Assembly: GCA_035649895.1 (NCBI GenBank)
Contig: DASRIS010000018.1
Span: 26,671-90,670 of the forward strand
Direction of reading: 5' to 3'
Length of the DNA: 64,000 nt
Source: DASSUC01 sp035649895
Lineage (GTDB): Bacteria > Actinomycetota > Actinomycetes > Mycobacteriales > Micromonosporaceae
In this document: positions 52,300-60,413 of the stretch, piece by piece
Layout: the number at the start of each line of letters is the position of its first letter
How positions within the stretch are numbered: the stretch's first letter is position 1
Position numbers and translations under genes: made by a program
The notes under the pieces: generated by a model
Told to the model about the DNA's origin: nothing
The model's input: only the letters and a program-made list of their open reading frames with translations
The model's database searches: none

Positions 52300-55200
52300 T
52301 CACCGCGACACGGCCCGTACGCTGACCCGCACCTCCTCGCCGTCGCCGACCTCGCCGACGAACACGGCGTCGGTAGACGCAGTGCCGGTAAACGCGGCAC
52401 CCGCGGGCGCGCCCCCGCCTGCCGGCGCCCGCCCCAGCTCGACCGACTCGGCCAGGGTCTCCGCGGCCAGGAACGCCCGGTGCGCCTCGACCGCGGCGGC
52501 CACCTCCGCCGAGCCCGCCACGACGAGCGCGATCCGGTCGGTCACCGCCAGGTCCGCCTCCCGCCGCGCCTGCTGCACCACGCGCACCACGTCCCGGGCG
52601 AGCCCCTCGGCGGCCAGCTCCGGCGTGACCGTGGTGTCGAGCACCGCCACCCCTTCGCCACCGGGCAGCGGCGCCGAGTGCTCGGCGTCCGCGGCGACCA
52701 GGCGCAGCTCGTACTCGCCCTCCTCGAGGGTGACCCCGGCCGCGACCGGCCGGCCGTCGACGAGCGACCACTGGCCCGCCTTGACCGCGCGGATCACCTG
52801 CTGCACCGCGCCGCCCACCCGCGGGCCGAGCGAGCGCGGCACCACGGTGAGCACCTGCTCGCAGTAGCCGCCCAGGTCCTCGGTGAACCGCACCTCCTTG
52901 ACGTTCACCTCGTCGGCGACCAGGTCGGCGAAGGGCCGCAGCGCCTCCGCCCCGGGCGCGGCCACGGTCAGCGCCGGCAGCGGCAGGCGCACCCGCAGCC
53001 CCCGCGCCTTGCGCAGGGACAGCGCCGCCGAGCAGACCTCCCGTACCCGGTCCATGGTGGACACCAGATCGGCGTCCTCCGGCAGGTCCGCAGGCAGCGG
53101 CCAGTCGGTCAGGTGCACCGAGCGACCGCCGGTGAGCCCGCGCCAGACCTCCTCGGCCGTCATCGGCGCCAGCGGCGCCACCACCCGGCACAGCGTCTCC
53201 AGCACGGTCCACAGGGTGTCGAACGCGTCCGCGTCCCCACCCCAGAACCGGTCCCGGGACCGGCGTACGTACCAGTTCGTCAGGGCGTCCAGGTAGGACC
53301 GGACGGCGGCGCAGGCGCCGGAGATGTCGTACCCGTCCATCCGGGCCGTGGTGTCCTCGACCAGCGCCCGCGTCTTGGCCAGCACGTAGCGGTCCAGCAG
53401 GTGCGCGCTGTCCACCCGCCGCCGCGCGTCGTAGCCCTCCGCGTTGGCGTAGAGGCCGAAGAAGTACCAGACGTTCCACAGCGGCAGCAGCACCTGGCGC
53501 ACGGTGTCGCGGATGCCCGCCTCGGTCACCGACATGTCGCCGCCGCGCAGCACCGGCGAGGACATCAGGTACCAGCGCATCGCGTCGGCGCCGTAGCTGT
53601 CGAAGACCTCGTACACGTCAGGGTAGTTGCGCAGGCTCTTGGACATCTTGCGCCCGTCCGAGCCGAGCAGCGTGCCGTGCACCACGCAGTCGCGGAACGC
53701 CGGCCGGTCAAACAGCGCCGTGGCCAGCACGTGCAGCGTGTAGAACCAGCCCCGGGTCTGCGCCGTGTACTCCACGATGAAGTCGCCCGGGTAGTGGTCC
53801 TCGAACCACCGCGCGTTCTCGAACGGGTAGTGCACCTGCGCGAACGGCATCGAGCCCGACTCGAACCAGCAGTCCAGCACGTCCGGCACCCGGCGCATGA
53901 GCGACCGCCCGGTGGGGTCGTCCGGGTTGGGCCGGGTCAGCTCGTCGATGCCCGGCCGGTGCAGGTCGCTGACGCGTACCCCGAAGTCGCGCGCCAGCTC
54001 CGCGAGCGAGCCGTACACGTCCATCCGCGGGTAGGCGGGGTCGTCGGACTTCCACACCGGGATCGGCGAGCCCCAGAACCGGGTACGGCTGATCGACCAG
54101 TCCCGGGCGCCCTGGAGCCACTTGCCGAACTGCCCGTCGCGCACGTGCCCCGGCACCCAGTTGATCTGCTTGTTCAGCTCGACCATCCGGTCGCGCACCT
54201 GGGTGACGGCCACGAACCACGACGACACCGCCTTGTAGACCAACGGCGTGTCACAGCGCCAGCAGTGCGGGTACGAGTGCACATAGCTGTCCTGGCGCAG
54301 CAGCATCCCCCGCTCGCGCAGCTCGCGCAGCAGCGGCTTGTTCGCCTCGAACACCTGCATACCCTCGAACCGGGGCGCCACTGAGGTGAACCGGGTACGG
54401 TCGTCGACGGTCAGCACGGTCGGGATCCCGGCCTCGGTGCAGACGTTGTAGTCGTCCTCACCGTGCGACGGCGCGACCTGGACGACGCCCGTACCGTCCT
54501 CAGTGGACACGAAGTCCCCGGCGAGCACCGTGAACGCCTTCGGCACGTCCGCCAGCCGCTCGACGAGGAACTCGAACATCGGCGTGTACCTGCGGCCGAC
54601 CAGCTCACTGCCCCTCAGCGTGCCGACCCGTTCCGCTCCCCCGAGCTCCTTGGCGTAGGCCTCGACGCGAGACTCGGCGAGCACGTACCTGCGGCCGTCC
54701 AGCTCCAGCACGGCGTAGTCGACGTCCGGACCGACCACGAGCGCCACGTTCGGCACGAGCGTCCACGGCATCGTCGTCCACGCGAGCACCCGTTCGCCCG
54801 TCTCCAGCTCGAACCACACCGTCGCCGCCGGGTCCTGCCGGTCCCGGTACACGTCGTCCATGCGGGTCTCGGTGTTCGACAGCGGGGTCTCGCACCGCCA
54901 GCAGTACGCGAGCACCCGGAAGCCCTCGTACGCCAGCCCCTTGTCGTAGAGCGTCTTGAAGGCCCACATGACGCTCTCCATGTAGGACAGGTCGAGGGTC
55001 TTGTAGTCGTTGGCGAAGTCCACCCAGCGGGCCTGGCGGGTGACGTAGCGCTCCCAGTCCTTGGTGAACTGCAGCACCGACGCCCGGCACGCCTCGTTGA
55101 ACTTGTCGACGCCCAGCTCGAGGATCTCGGCCTTGGTCGAGATGCCCAGCTGCTTCTCGGCCTCGACCTCGGCCGGCAGCCCGTGGCAGTCCCAGCCGAA

Positions 55201-55494
55201 CCGCCGCTCCACCCGCCGCCCGCGCATGGTCTGGTAGCGCGGGACCACGTCCTTGACGTAGCCGGTGAGCAGGTGCCCGTAGTGGGGCAGCCCGTTGGCG
55301 AACGGCGGCCCGTCGTAGAAGACGAACTCGTTCGCCCCGTCCTCGCCCGGCGGCCGGGCCTGGACCGACGCGTCGAAGGTCCGGTCCGCCGCCCAGTGCT
55401 CCAGCACCCGCCGCTCGATCTCCGGCAGGTGGGGGCTTGCCGGGACGCCGCCGCCGGCGGCTGCGGACGGTGCGGTGTGCTTCGGGTACGCCAT
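52300..55494 (-). CDS. ileS: isoleucyl-tRNA synthetase
   Basis: 1064 residues, full length. The HIGH motif is HYGH in PPFANGLPHYGHLLTG near residue 60, and KMSKS lies in DGRKMSKSLRNYPD. It has the CP1 editing domain and a long C-terminal part typical of the eukaryote-like IleRS type found in many actinobacteria. It is controlled by the T-box leader upstream. The start ATG 55494 is served by GAGGAG. Confidence 0.97.
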   Translation of the reverse strand: MAYPKHTAPSAAAGGGVPASPHLPEIERRVLEHWAADRTFDASVQARPPGEDGANEFVFYDGPPFANGLPHYGHLLTGYVKDVVPRYQTMRGRRVERRFGWDCHGLPAEVEAEKQLGISTKAEILELGVDKFNEACRASVLQFTKDWERYVTRQARWVDFANDYKTLDLSYMESVMWAFKTLYDKGLAYEGFRVLAYCWRCETPLSNTETRMDDVYRDRQDPAATVWFELETGERVLAWTTMPWTLVPNVALVVGPDVDYAVLELDGRRYVLAESRVEAYAKELGGAERVGTLRGSELVGRRYTPMFEFLVERLADVPKAFTVLAGDFVSTEDGTGVVQVAPSHGEDDYNVCTEAGIPTVLTVDDRTRFTSVAPRFEGMQVFEANKPLLRELRERGMLLRQDSYVHSYPHCWRCDTPLVYKAVSSWFVAVTQVRDRMVELNKQINWVPGHVRDGQFGKWLQGARDWSISRTRFWGSPIPVWKSDDPAYPRMDVYGSLAELARDFGVRVSDLHRPGIDELTRPNPDDPTGRSLMRRVPDVLDCWFESGSMPFAQVHYPFENARWFEDHYPGDFIVEYTAQTRGWFYTLHVLATALFDRPAFRDCVVHGTLLGSDGRKMSKSLRNYPDVYEVFDSYGADAMRWYLMSSPVLRGGDMSVTEAGIRDTVRQVLLPLWNVWYFFGLYANAEGYDARRRVDSAHLLDRYVLAKTRALVEDTTARMDGYDISGACAAVRSYLDALTNWYVRRSRDRFWGGDADAFDTLWTVLETLCRVVAPLAPMTAEEVWRGLTGGRSVHLTDWPLPADLPEDADLVSTMDRVREVCSAALSLRKARGLRVRLPLPALTVAAPGAEALRPFADLVADEVNVKEVRFTEDLGGYCEQVLTVVPRSLGPRVGGAVQQVIRAVKAGQWSLVDGRPVAAGVTLEEGEYELRLVAADAEHSAPLPGGEGVAVLDTTVTPELAAEGLARDVVRVVQQARREADLAVTDRIALVVAGSAEVAAAVEAHRAFLAAETLAESVELGRAPAGGGAPAGAAFTGTASTDAVFVGEVGDGEEVRVSVRAVSR

Positions 55495-55499
55495 CGCAG

Positions 55500-55750
55500 G
55501 TCGCTCTCCTCGCGTCGGTCACGTGGCGAAGGTCCGGCCGGTGCCGGCCGCACCTTCGGGTCGTCAACGCGAGGACGAGCCAGGGCCCGCGGTACCACCT
55601 CGCTTGGCCGGGGCACCGCCCCGACCCGCTCGTTGGCCGGCTGTCACGGGCCGGACCCGTCCGGTTCTACTGAGGCGCCCCGCCAGGGACACCCGTTCTT
55701 CCGGAGGCTCACCGGTGATAGCCGGGTCATCGCCTATGCGGTAAAGGTTA
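55500..55750 (-). promoter_or_regulatory. ileS: T-box riboswitch with short Stem I (Ile), translational
   Basis: On the minus strand the T-box core AGGTGGTACCGCG (55600-55588) is exact. Upstream, Stem I hairpin CCGGCTATCACCGG (about 55724-55711) exposes ATC (55719-55717) as isoleucine specifier. The Shine-Dalgarno area (rev. of 55507-55514, CGCGAGGA) can pair over 8 bases with TCCTCGCG (55575-55568). No terminator U-tract is seen, so uncharged tRNA-Ile should open the ribosome site. This matches translational ileS T-boxes of actinobacteria. A TAACCT -10-like site lies just upstream. Confidence 0.93.
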
Positions 55751-55798
55751 GCGCACCCTCCCCGGCCGCTCACCGCGGTTTCCGCCTACCCGGGCGGG

Positions 55799-56209
55799 CT
55801 ACGCCAGCTCCGGGAACCAGAGCGCGATCTCCCGCTTGGCGCTGTCGGCGGAGTCCGACGCGTGCACCAGGTTCTCCCGGTTGGACAGGGACAGGTCACC
55901 CCGGATGGTGCCGGCGGCCGCCGCCCGCCCGTCGGTGCCGCCGGCCAGCAGGCGGACCACGTCGACCGCCTGGTCACCGGAGAGGACCATGGCTACCAGC
56001 GGGCCACCGGTCATGAGCTCCCGCAGCGGCGGGTAGAAGCCCTTCTCCAGGTGCTCGGCGTAGTGCACGTCGGCCAGTGCCCGGTCCATCGTGCGCAGGA
56101 CCATGGCCTCGATCGTGAGGCCCTTCCGCTCGAGCCTGCCGACGATCTCGCCGACCAGGCCGCGGCGTACCGCATCGGGCTTGATCAGTACGAGCGTGCG
56201 CTCGGTCAC
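55799..56209 (-). CDS. ndk: nucleoside diphosphate kinase
   Basis: 136 residues from GTG 56209 with GAGGAG upstream; the longer frame to 56269 is not needed. TLVLIKPDAVRRGLVGEI is the N-terminal signature and NLVHASDSADSAKREI holds the catalytic His. It equalises nucleoside triphosphates. It is placed beside the folC-valS area as usual in actinobacteria. Confidence 0.97.
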   Translation of the reverse strand: MTERTLVLIKPDAVRRGLVGEIVGRLERKGLTIEAMVLRTMDRALADVHYAEHLEKGFYPPLRELMTGGPLVAMVLSGDQAVDVVRLLAGGTDGRAAAAGTIRGDLSLSNRENLVHASDSADSAKREIALWFPELA

Positions 56210-56315
56210 CTGGCTCCTCCTCGGGTAGTTTTCGTCGACACAGCGTAACGAGGGCTTCCCCTCGACCACCTGACACGCCTAGCCTGACGGGTGATCGGCA
56301 AGGGGAGGTCGGGCC

Positions 56316-57890
56316 GTGCCGAATGGCCGTCGGTGGAATGTCTCATACCCGCGCAGGTTTACGGCTGTCATACTCGGTGCCTGCGCCGTCTTCACCATGT
56401 GCGCCGGCGTTGGCCTGGCGAACTGGGCAGTTGTCGCGCTCGGCGTGGCCCTGCTGATCCTCGCGGTGACGGTGGTCGTGGTCGCCGTGGTGCGCGGCAA
56501 CATCCGCGACTTCGTGCGCGGCACCGCCCACGTGGTGGACGTGACCGAGCCGCCGGCGTCGGTGTCGATCGGCCGGTGCGAGCTGCAGATCATCGTGGAG
56601 GCGCCCGGCCTGGCCCCGGCGAAGGTCAAGGTCCGCGACAGCCGGGTCCCGGTCGGCAAGTGGCCGGACATCGGCGCCACGCTGCCGATCCGGGTGGCCA
56701 TCGACGACCCCCGGCATGTGCGCGTCCTGTGGGACCAGGTGCCCAGCCACGGCGAGGTCGCCGCCGACGAGGAGCGGTTCAACGAGTACGTCCAGCGCAT
56801 CGTCGACGCCGAGCTCGGCCCGGACGACGAGCCGGACAACGGGGCGTACCCGGACAACGGGGCGTACGACGAGCCCTACGAGGGCCCGATGAGCGAGGCG
56901 GCTCCGGTCTCCCCCGCGCGGGCGGCGGCGGCCACCGGCACTGGCCAAGCGACCACCGGCTCCGGCCAGGAGCCGGGTCCTGCCGGGTCACCGGCCGGGG
57001 AGCGGATGACGGCCACGGCGACCGCCGCAGGGCCGGCCCCGCACGAGCCGGCCGCCGGTGAGCAGGTCACCCCACGGCGGCCGAGCCCGCGCCGCCGCCG
57101 GTCAGCCACGGGTTCGGCGGCCGGCTCTGCCAGCGGGGAGACGGCCCACGCCGGCGCGCCAGCCACCGGGTTCTCTCCGGACGTGACACACCATCAGGAC
57201 GTGGCACACCAGCCAGGCACCGACCTCGTCGTGACCGGCGAGCTGCTGCCCGCCCAGCGCACACCCGCCGCAGTCGCCACCTCCGCCGAGGAGGACGTGC
57301 TGGTCATCGACATAGCACCGATCGAGGGAGGCGCCTCAGCTGTCCTCGGCGTGCGGCCGGCCCCGGCGTCCGCCGCGCACGAGACGACCGCCGTCCACGA
57401 GACAACCGCCGCACGCGAGACCCCCGCCCACGCAGCCACCGCGCGCGAGACCGCCACAGCGGACGAGACGCCCGCGGCGGAGACGGTCACCGTGACCGCG
57501 CCGTCGGGCGCGGCCGGCGCCATCCACGGTGTCGGGGTCACGCTGATCGTGACCGACCTGGCCCGCTCCATCGACTTCTACCGGGACCTGCTCGGGTTCA
57601 CCGTCGTCGACAGCGGGTCGACCAGCGCGGTGCTCGCCTCCGGCGAGACACGGATCATGCTGCGCCGGGTGTCGGACATGGCACCCGTCGACCGGCGGTT
57701 GGTCCACCTCAACCTCGAGGTCGCCGACCTGCCCGCGGTCTACGACGACCTGCGCGGCAAGGGCGTCAAGTTCCTGCACCGGCCCCGGCCCGTCGCCAAG
57801 GGCGAGCAGATGGAGCTGTGGGCGGCAGCGTTCCGCGACCCGGACGGCCACGGCATCTCCATCATCCAGTGGCGACCCCGCACCATCTGA
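56316..57890 (+). CDS. two-helix membrane protein fused to a VOC (glyoxalase-type) domain
   Basis: 524 residues. Two hydrophobic helices occur at about residues 15-60, followed by a small domain (ELQIIVEAPGLAPAKVKVRDS). A disordered region (residues 160-390) has DNGAYP and repeated HETTA/RETPA units. The last 125 residues are a VOC domain: VGVTLIVTDLARSIDFYRDLLGFTVVDSG and AAFRDPDGHGISIIQW. The enzyme substrate is unknown. The fusion of a membrane anchor to a VOC domain is unusual. Confidence 0.82.
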   Translation: MPNGRRWNVSYPRRFTAVILGACAVFTMCAGVGLANWAVVALGVALLILAVTVVVVAVVRGNIRDFVRGTAHVVDVTEPPASVSIGRCELQIIVEAPGLAPAKVKVRDSRVPVGKWPDIGATLPIRVAIDDPRHVRVLWDQVPSHGEVAADEERFNEYVQRIVDAELGPDDEPDNGAYPDNGAYDEPYEGPMSEAAPVSPARAAAATGTGQATTGSGQEPGPAGSPAGERMTATATAAGPAPHEPAAGEQVTPRRPSPRRRRSATGSAAGSASGETAHAGAPATGFSPDVTHHQDVAHQPGTDLVVTGELLPAQRTPAAVATSAEEDVLVIDIAPIEGGASAVLGVRPAPASAAHETTAVHETTAARETPAHAATARETATADETPAAETVTVTAPSGAAGAIHGVGVTLIVTDLARSIDFYRDLLGFTVVDSGSTSAVLASGETRIMLRRVSDMAPVDRRLVHLNLEVADLPAVYDDLRGKGVKFLHRPRPVAKGEQMELWAAAFRDPDGHGISIIQWRPRTI

Positions 57891-57926
57891 AGCCACCACC
57901 CAGCACCATCACGGCCACGATGGGAC

Positions 57927-58277
57927 TCATCCCAGCACCCGGCGCCGCACGTAAAGCAGGTACCCCCAGACCGCGCCGAACACCAGCCCGAGCACGGCCA
58001 GCGACCAGTGCAGCAGCCCCGCGCCGACCAGCGCCAGCTGCAGGCCGGCACCGGCGGCCCAGACCCAGCGCCAGCGCAGCAGCCCGACCAGCGCCAGCGC
58101 GGCCACGGCGAGCCCTGCCGCGGCCCACACCGCGGCATCCGCTCGCGGGCCGCCCAGCGTACGCAGGGGCTGGATCGCCAGCAGCAGGACGACCGCCTCG
58201 ACGGCGAGCGTGCCCGCGCCGACCCCGCGGACCGCGCCGGCCGGGTTACGCAGCCCGGACGGTTGCTCGCCGGTCAT
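57927..58277 (-). CDS. DUF4233 membrane protein
   Basis: 116 residues with three to four hydrophobic helices and a basic C-terminus (LYVRRRVLG). It overlaps the folC stop by 4 bp. This protein follows folC in most actinobacteria and precedes ndk. No role is known. Confidence 0.92.
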   Translation of the reverse strand: MTGEQPSGLRNPAGAVRGVGAGTLAVEAVVLLLAIQPLRTLGGPRADAAVWAAAGLAVAALALVGLLRWRWVWAAGAGLQLALVGAGLLHWSLAVLGLVFGAVWGYLLYVRRRVLG

Positions 58278-59602
58278 GGCCGCAGCAGCTTACGGGCATC
58301 GGCCACGGTGATCACCGAGCCGGTCACCAGCACCGCCACGCCACTGAGCGGACCCTCCACATCAGACTCGGCCATCGCCACCGCGGCGGCGATCGCATCG
58401 GGCAGCTCGGGCTCGACCCGTACCCGGTGGGCACCGAATATCTCGCCAGCGACCTCGGCGACCGCAGCGACCGGGGCCCCGCGCGTCGACGAGCTGCGGC
58501 TGACCACCACCGCGTCGGCCACCGGCTCCAGCAGGCTGAGCAGCCCCGGAATGTCCTTGTCGGCGAGGACCGCGACGACCGCGATGAGCCGGCGGAAGCT
58601 GAACTCCTCCTGCAGCGCCGCGACGGTCGCGGCCATGCCGTGCGGGTTGTGCGCGGCGTCGAGCAGGATCGTCGGGGCGCTGCGCACCCGCTCCAGCCGG
58701 CCGGGCGAGGTGGCCGCCGCAAAGCCGGCACGGACCAGCTCCGGGTCGAGCTGGCGGCTCGCCCCGGCGCCGAGGAAGACCTCGACCGCGGCGAGCGCCA
58801 GCGCCGCGTTCTGCGCCTGGTGCGCACCGTGCAGCGGTAGGAAGACCTCGTCGTACGCGCCACCGAGGCCCTGCAGGGTGAGCACCTGCCCGCCCACCGC
58901 CAGCGCACGCCGGAGTACGCCGAACTCCCGGCCCTCCCGGGCGATGGTCGCGTCGACCTCCAGGCACCTCTCGGCGATCGGCCGCTGCGCCTCCTCCGGC
59001 TGCGCGGCGCAGACCACGGTCGCTCCATTGTGGATGATGCCGGCCTTGGCCAGGGCGATGTCCGTGACCGTGTCCCCCAGCCACTTTGTGTGGTCGAGCC
59101 CGATCGGGGTGAGCACGCAGACGCCGGCGTGCAGCACGTTCGTGGAGTCCTCCGCGCCACCGAGGCCCACCTCGACCACGGCGACGTCCACCGGCGCGTC
59201 GGCAAAGGCCGCGAACGCCATCGTGGTCGTCATGTCGAAGTAGGTGAGCGGCTCCGGAAAGCGGGCGTCGACCAGCGCCGCCAGCGGGGCAACCTCGTGG
59301 TACGTCGCCACGAACCGCTCCTCGTCGACCGGCTCGCCGTCGAGGCTGATCCGCTGCCGCACGGTCTCCAGGTGCGGGCTGGTGTACCGCCCGGTACGCA
59401 GCCCGTGCGCGACAAACAGGCTGTCGATCATCCGCGCCGTGGACGTCTTGCCGTTGGTGCCGGTGAGGTGGACCGCCGGGTACGCCCGCTGCGGCTGCCC
59501 CAGCAGGTCCAGCAACGCCTCGATCTTGCCCAGGTCAAAGGCCATCCGGGTGAAGCCGCGCGCCAGCAGCTCCGCGTCGATCTTCTCAAGCTCGCTGGTC
59601 AT
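58274..59602 (-). CDS. folC: bifunctional folylpolyglutamate / dihydrofolate synthase
   Basis: 442 residues from ATG 59602 with GGGAGAG upstream. The nucleotide loop is HLTGTNGKTST, and FDMTTTMAFAAFA, VEVGLGGAEDSTNVL and LDAAHNPHG are further family motifs. It adds glutamates to folate. The GGR-D-A/S-T-N motif appears as GGAEDSTN, a mild deviation. It begins 17 bp inside the methyltransferase gene. Confidence 0.96.
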   Translation of the reverse strand: MTSELEKIDAELLARGFTRMAFDLGKIEALLDLLGQPQRAYPAVHLTGTNGKTSTARMIDSLFVAHGLRTGRYTSPHLETVRQRISLDGEPVDEERFVATYHEVAPLAALVDARFPEPLTYFDMTTTMAFAAFADAPVDVAVVEVGLGGAEDSTNVLHAGVCVLTPIGLDHTKWLGDTVTDIALAKAGIIHNGATVVCAAQPEEAQRPIAERCLEVDATIAREGREFGVLRRALAVGGQVLTLQGLGGAYDEVFLPLHGAHQAQNAALALAAVEVFLGAGASRQLDPELVRAGFAAATSPGRLERVRSAPTILLDAAHNPHGMAATVAALQEEFSFRRLIAVVAVLADKDIPGLLSLLEPVADAVVVSRSSSTRGAPVAAVAEVAGEIFGAHRVRVEPELPDAIAAAVAMAESDVEGPLSGVAVLVTGSVITVADARKLLRP

Positions 59603-60374
59603 CAGGCACTCTCCCGGTCGGCCCCGACCCGGCCAGCCCCGCATCCCGGTCAACCCCGGCATCCCGGTCGACCCAGAAGACGCGCCGGACGACCCTCGGA
59701 TCGGGATGGTCGATCTCGTCCTGCCCCGCGATGTGGTACCCCAGCGCCCGCACCTGCCGGACCCACTCCGGCCGGTCCCGCTCCTCGTTGTACACCCCGA
59801 CGACCAGCCGCCGGCCGACGACCACGTCGAGCAGGTGGGCGAGGAGGTCGCCGCGCCGCCGCGGCGGGACGTAGTCCAGCCCGGTGCGCACGTAGTCGAA
59901 ACGCCGGCCGTCCGGCGGGGTCCAGTGCAGCGCGTTGCCGCTGAACACGCGCCCCGCCCAGTGCGGCAGCCGGCGGCGGGCCAGGTCCGCCAGCTCCTCC
60001 GACAGCTCCAGCCCGTACGGCTCCAGCGCGATGCCGTCCTGCGCCGCCCAGGCGTGCAGCGTCTCCATCAGGTGCCCGCTGGCGCAGCCGATGTCGAGGA
60101 AGGTCCCCGGACGGTCCACTGCGGCCAGGATGTGCCGGCGCGCCCGCTCCCAGCGCGCCTCGTCACCGGAGTGCCCCGACTGCGCCCGCGGGTTGTCCCC
60201 GGCCAGGTAGGCGGGCACGGTCACCGCCTGCGTCGCGGCGAACCAGCCCGCGTCGTCCAGCTCGCCGCGCTCGTACGCGGCGTCGATGCGCGCCCACTCC
60301 CGGGCCCCCCGGTCCACCACCAGCTCGACCGGGGGCCGGTCCCGCGCCAACGGTTCCTGCGCCATCGATGTCAC
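59586..60374 (-). CDS. class I SAM-dependent methyltransferase
   Basis: 262 residues from GTG 60374. Motif I is FLDIGCASGHLME near residue 92; YGLELSEELADLARRRLP is motif II. A trailing WVDRDAGVDRDAGLAG is a tandem duplication of 6-7 residues. It lies between valS and folC; substrate unknown. Its start is in a triplicated GTGAC repeat. Confidence 0.86.
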   Translation of the reverse strand: MTSMAQEPLARDRPPVELVVDRGAREWARIDAAYERGELDDAGWFAATQAVTVPAYLAGDNPRAQSGHSGDEARWERARRHILAAVDRPGTFLDIGCASGHLMETLHAWAAQDGIALEPYGLELSEELADLARRRLPHWAGRVFSGNALHWTPPDGRRFDYVRTGLDYVPPRRRGDLLAHLLDVVVGRRLVVGVYNEERDRPEWVRQVRALGYHIAGQDEIDHPDPRVVRRVFWVDRDAGVDRDAGLAGSGPTGRVPDDQRA

Positions 60375-60413
60375 GCCGCCATCCGTGTCACGCCGCCTTC
60401 GGCGTCACGCCGG
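60370..60413. repeat. 17-bp tandem repeat across the valS/methyltransferase junction
   Basis: GTCACGCCG occurs at 60370, 60387 and 60404 on the plus strand. On the coding strand each reads GGCGTGAC, with a GTGA that could be a stop/start overlap. The valS TGA is in the third copy and the methyltransferase GTG is in the first. Confidence 0.75.
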
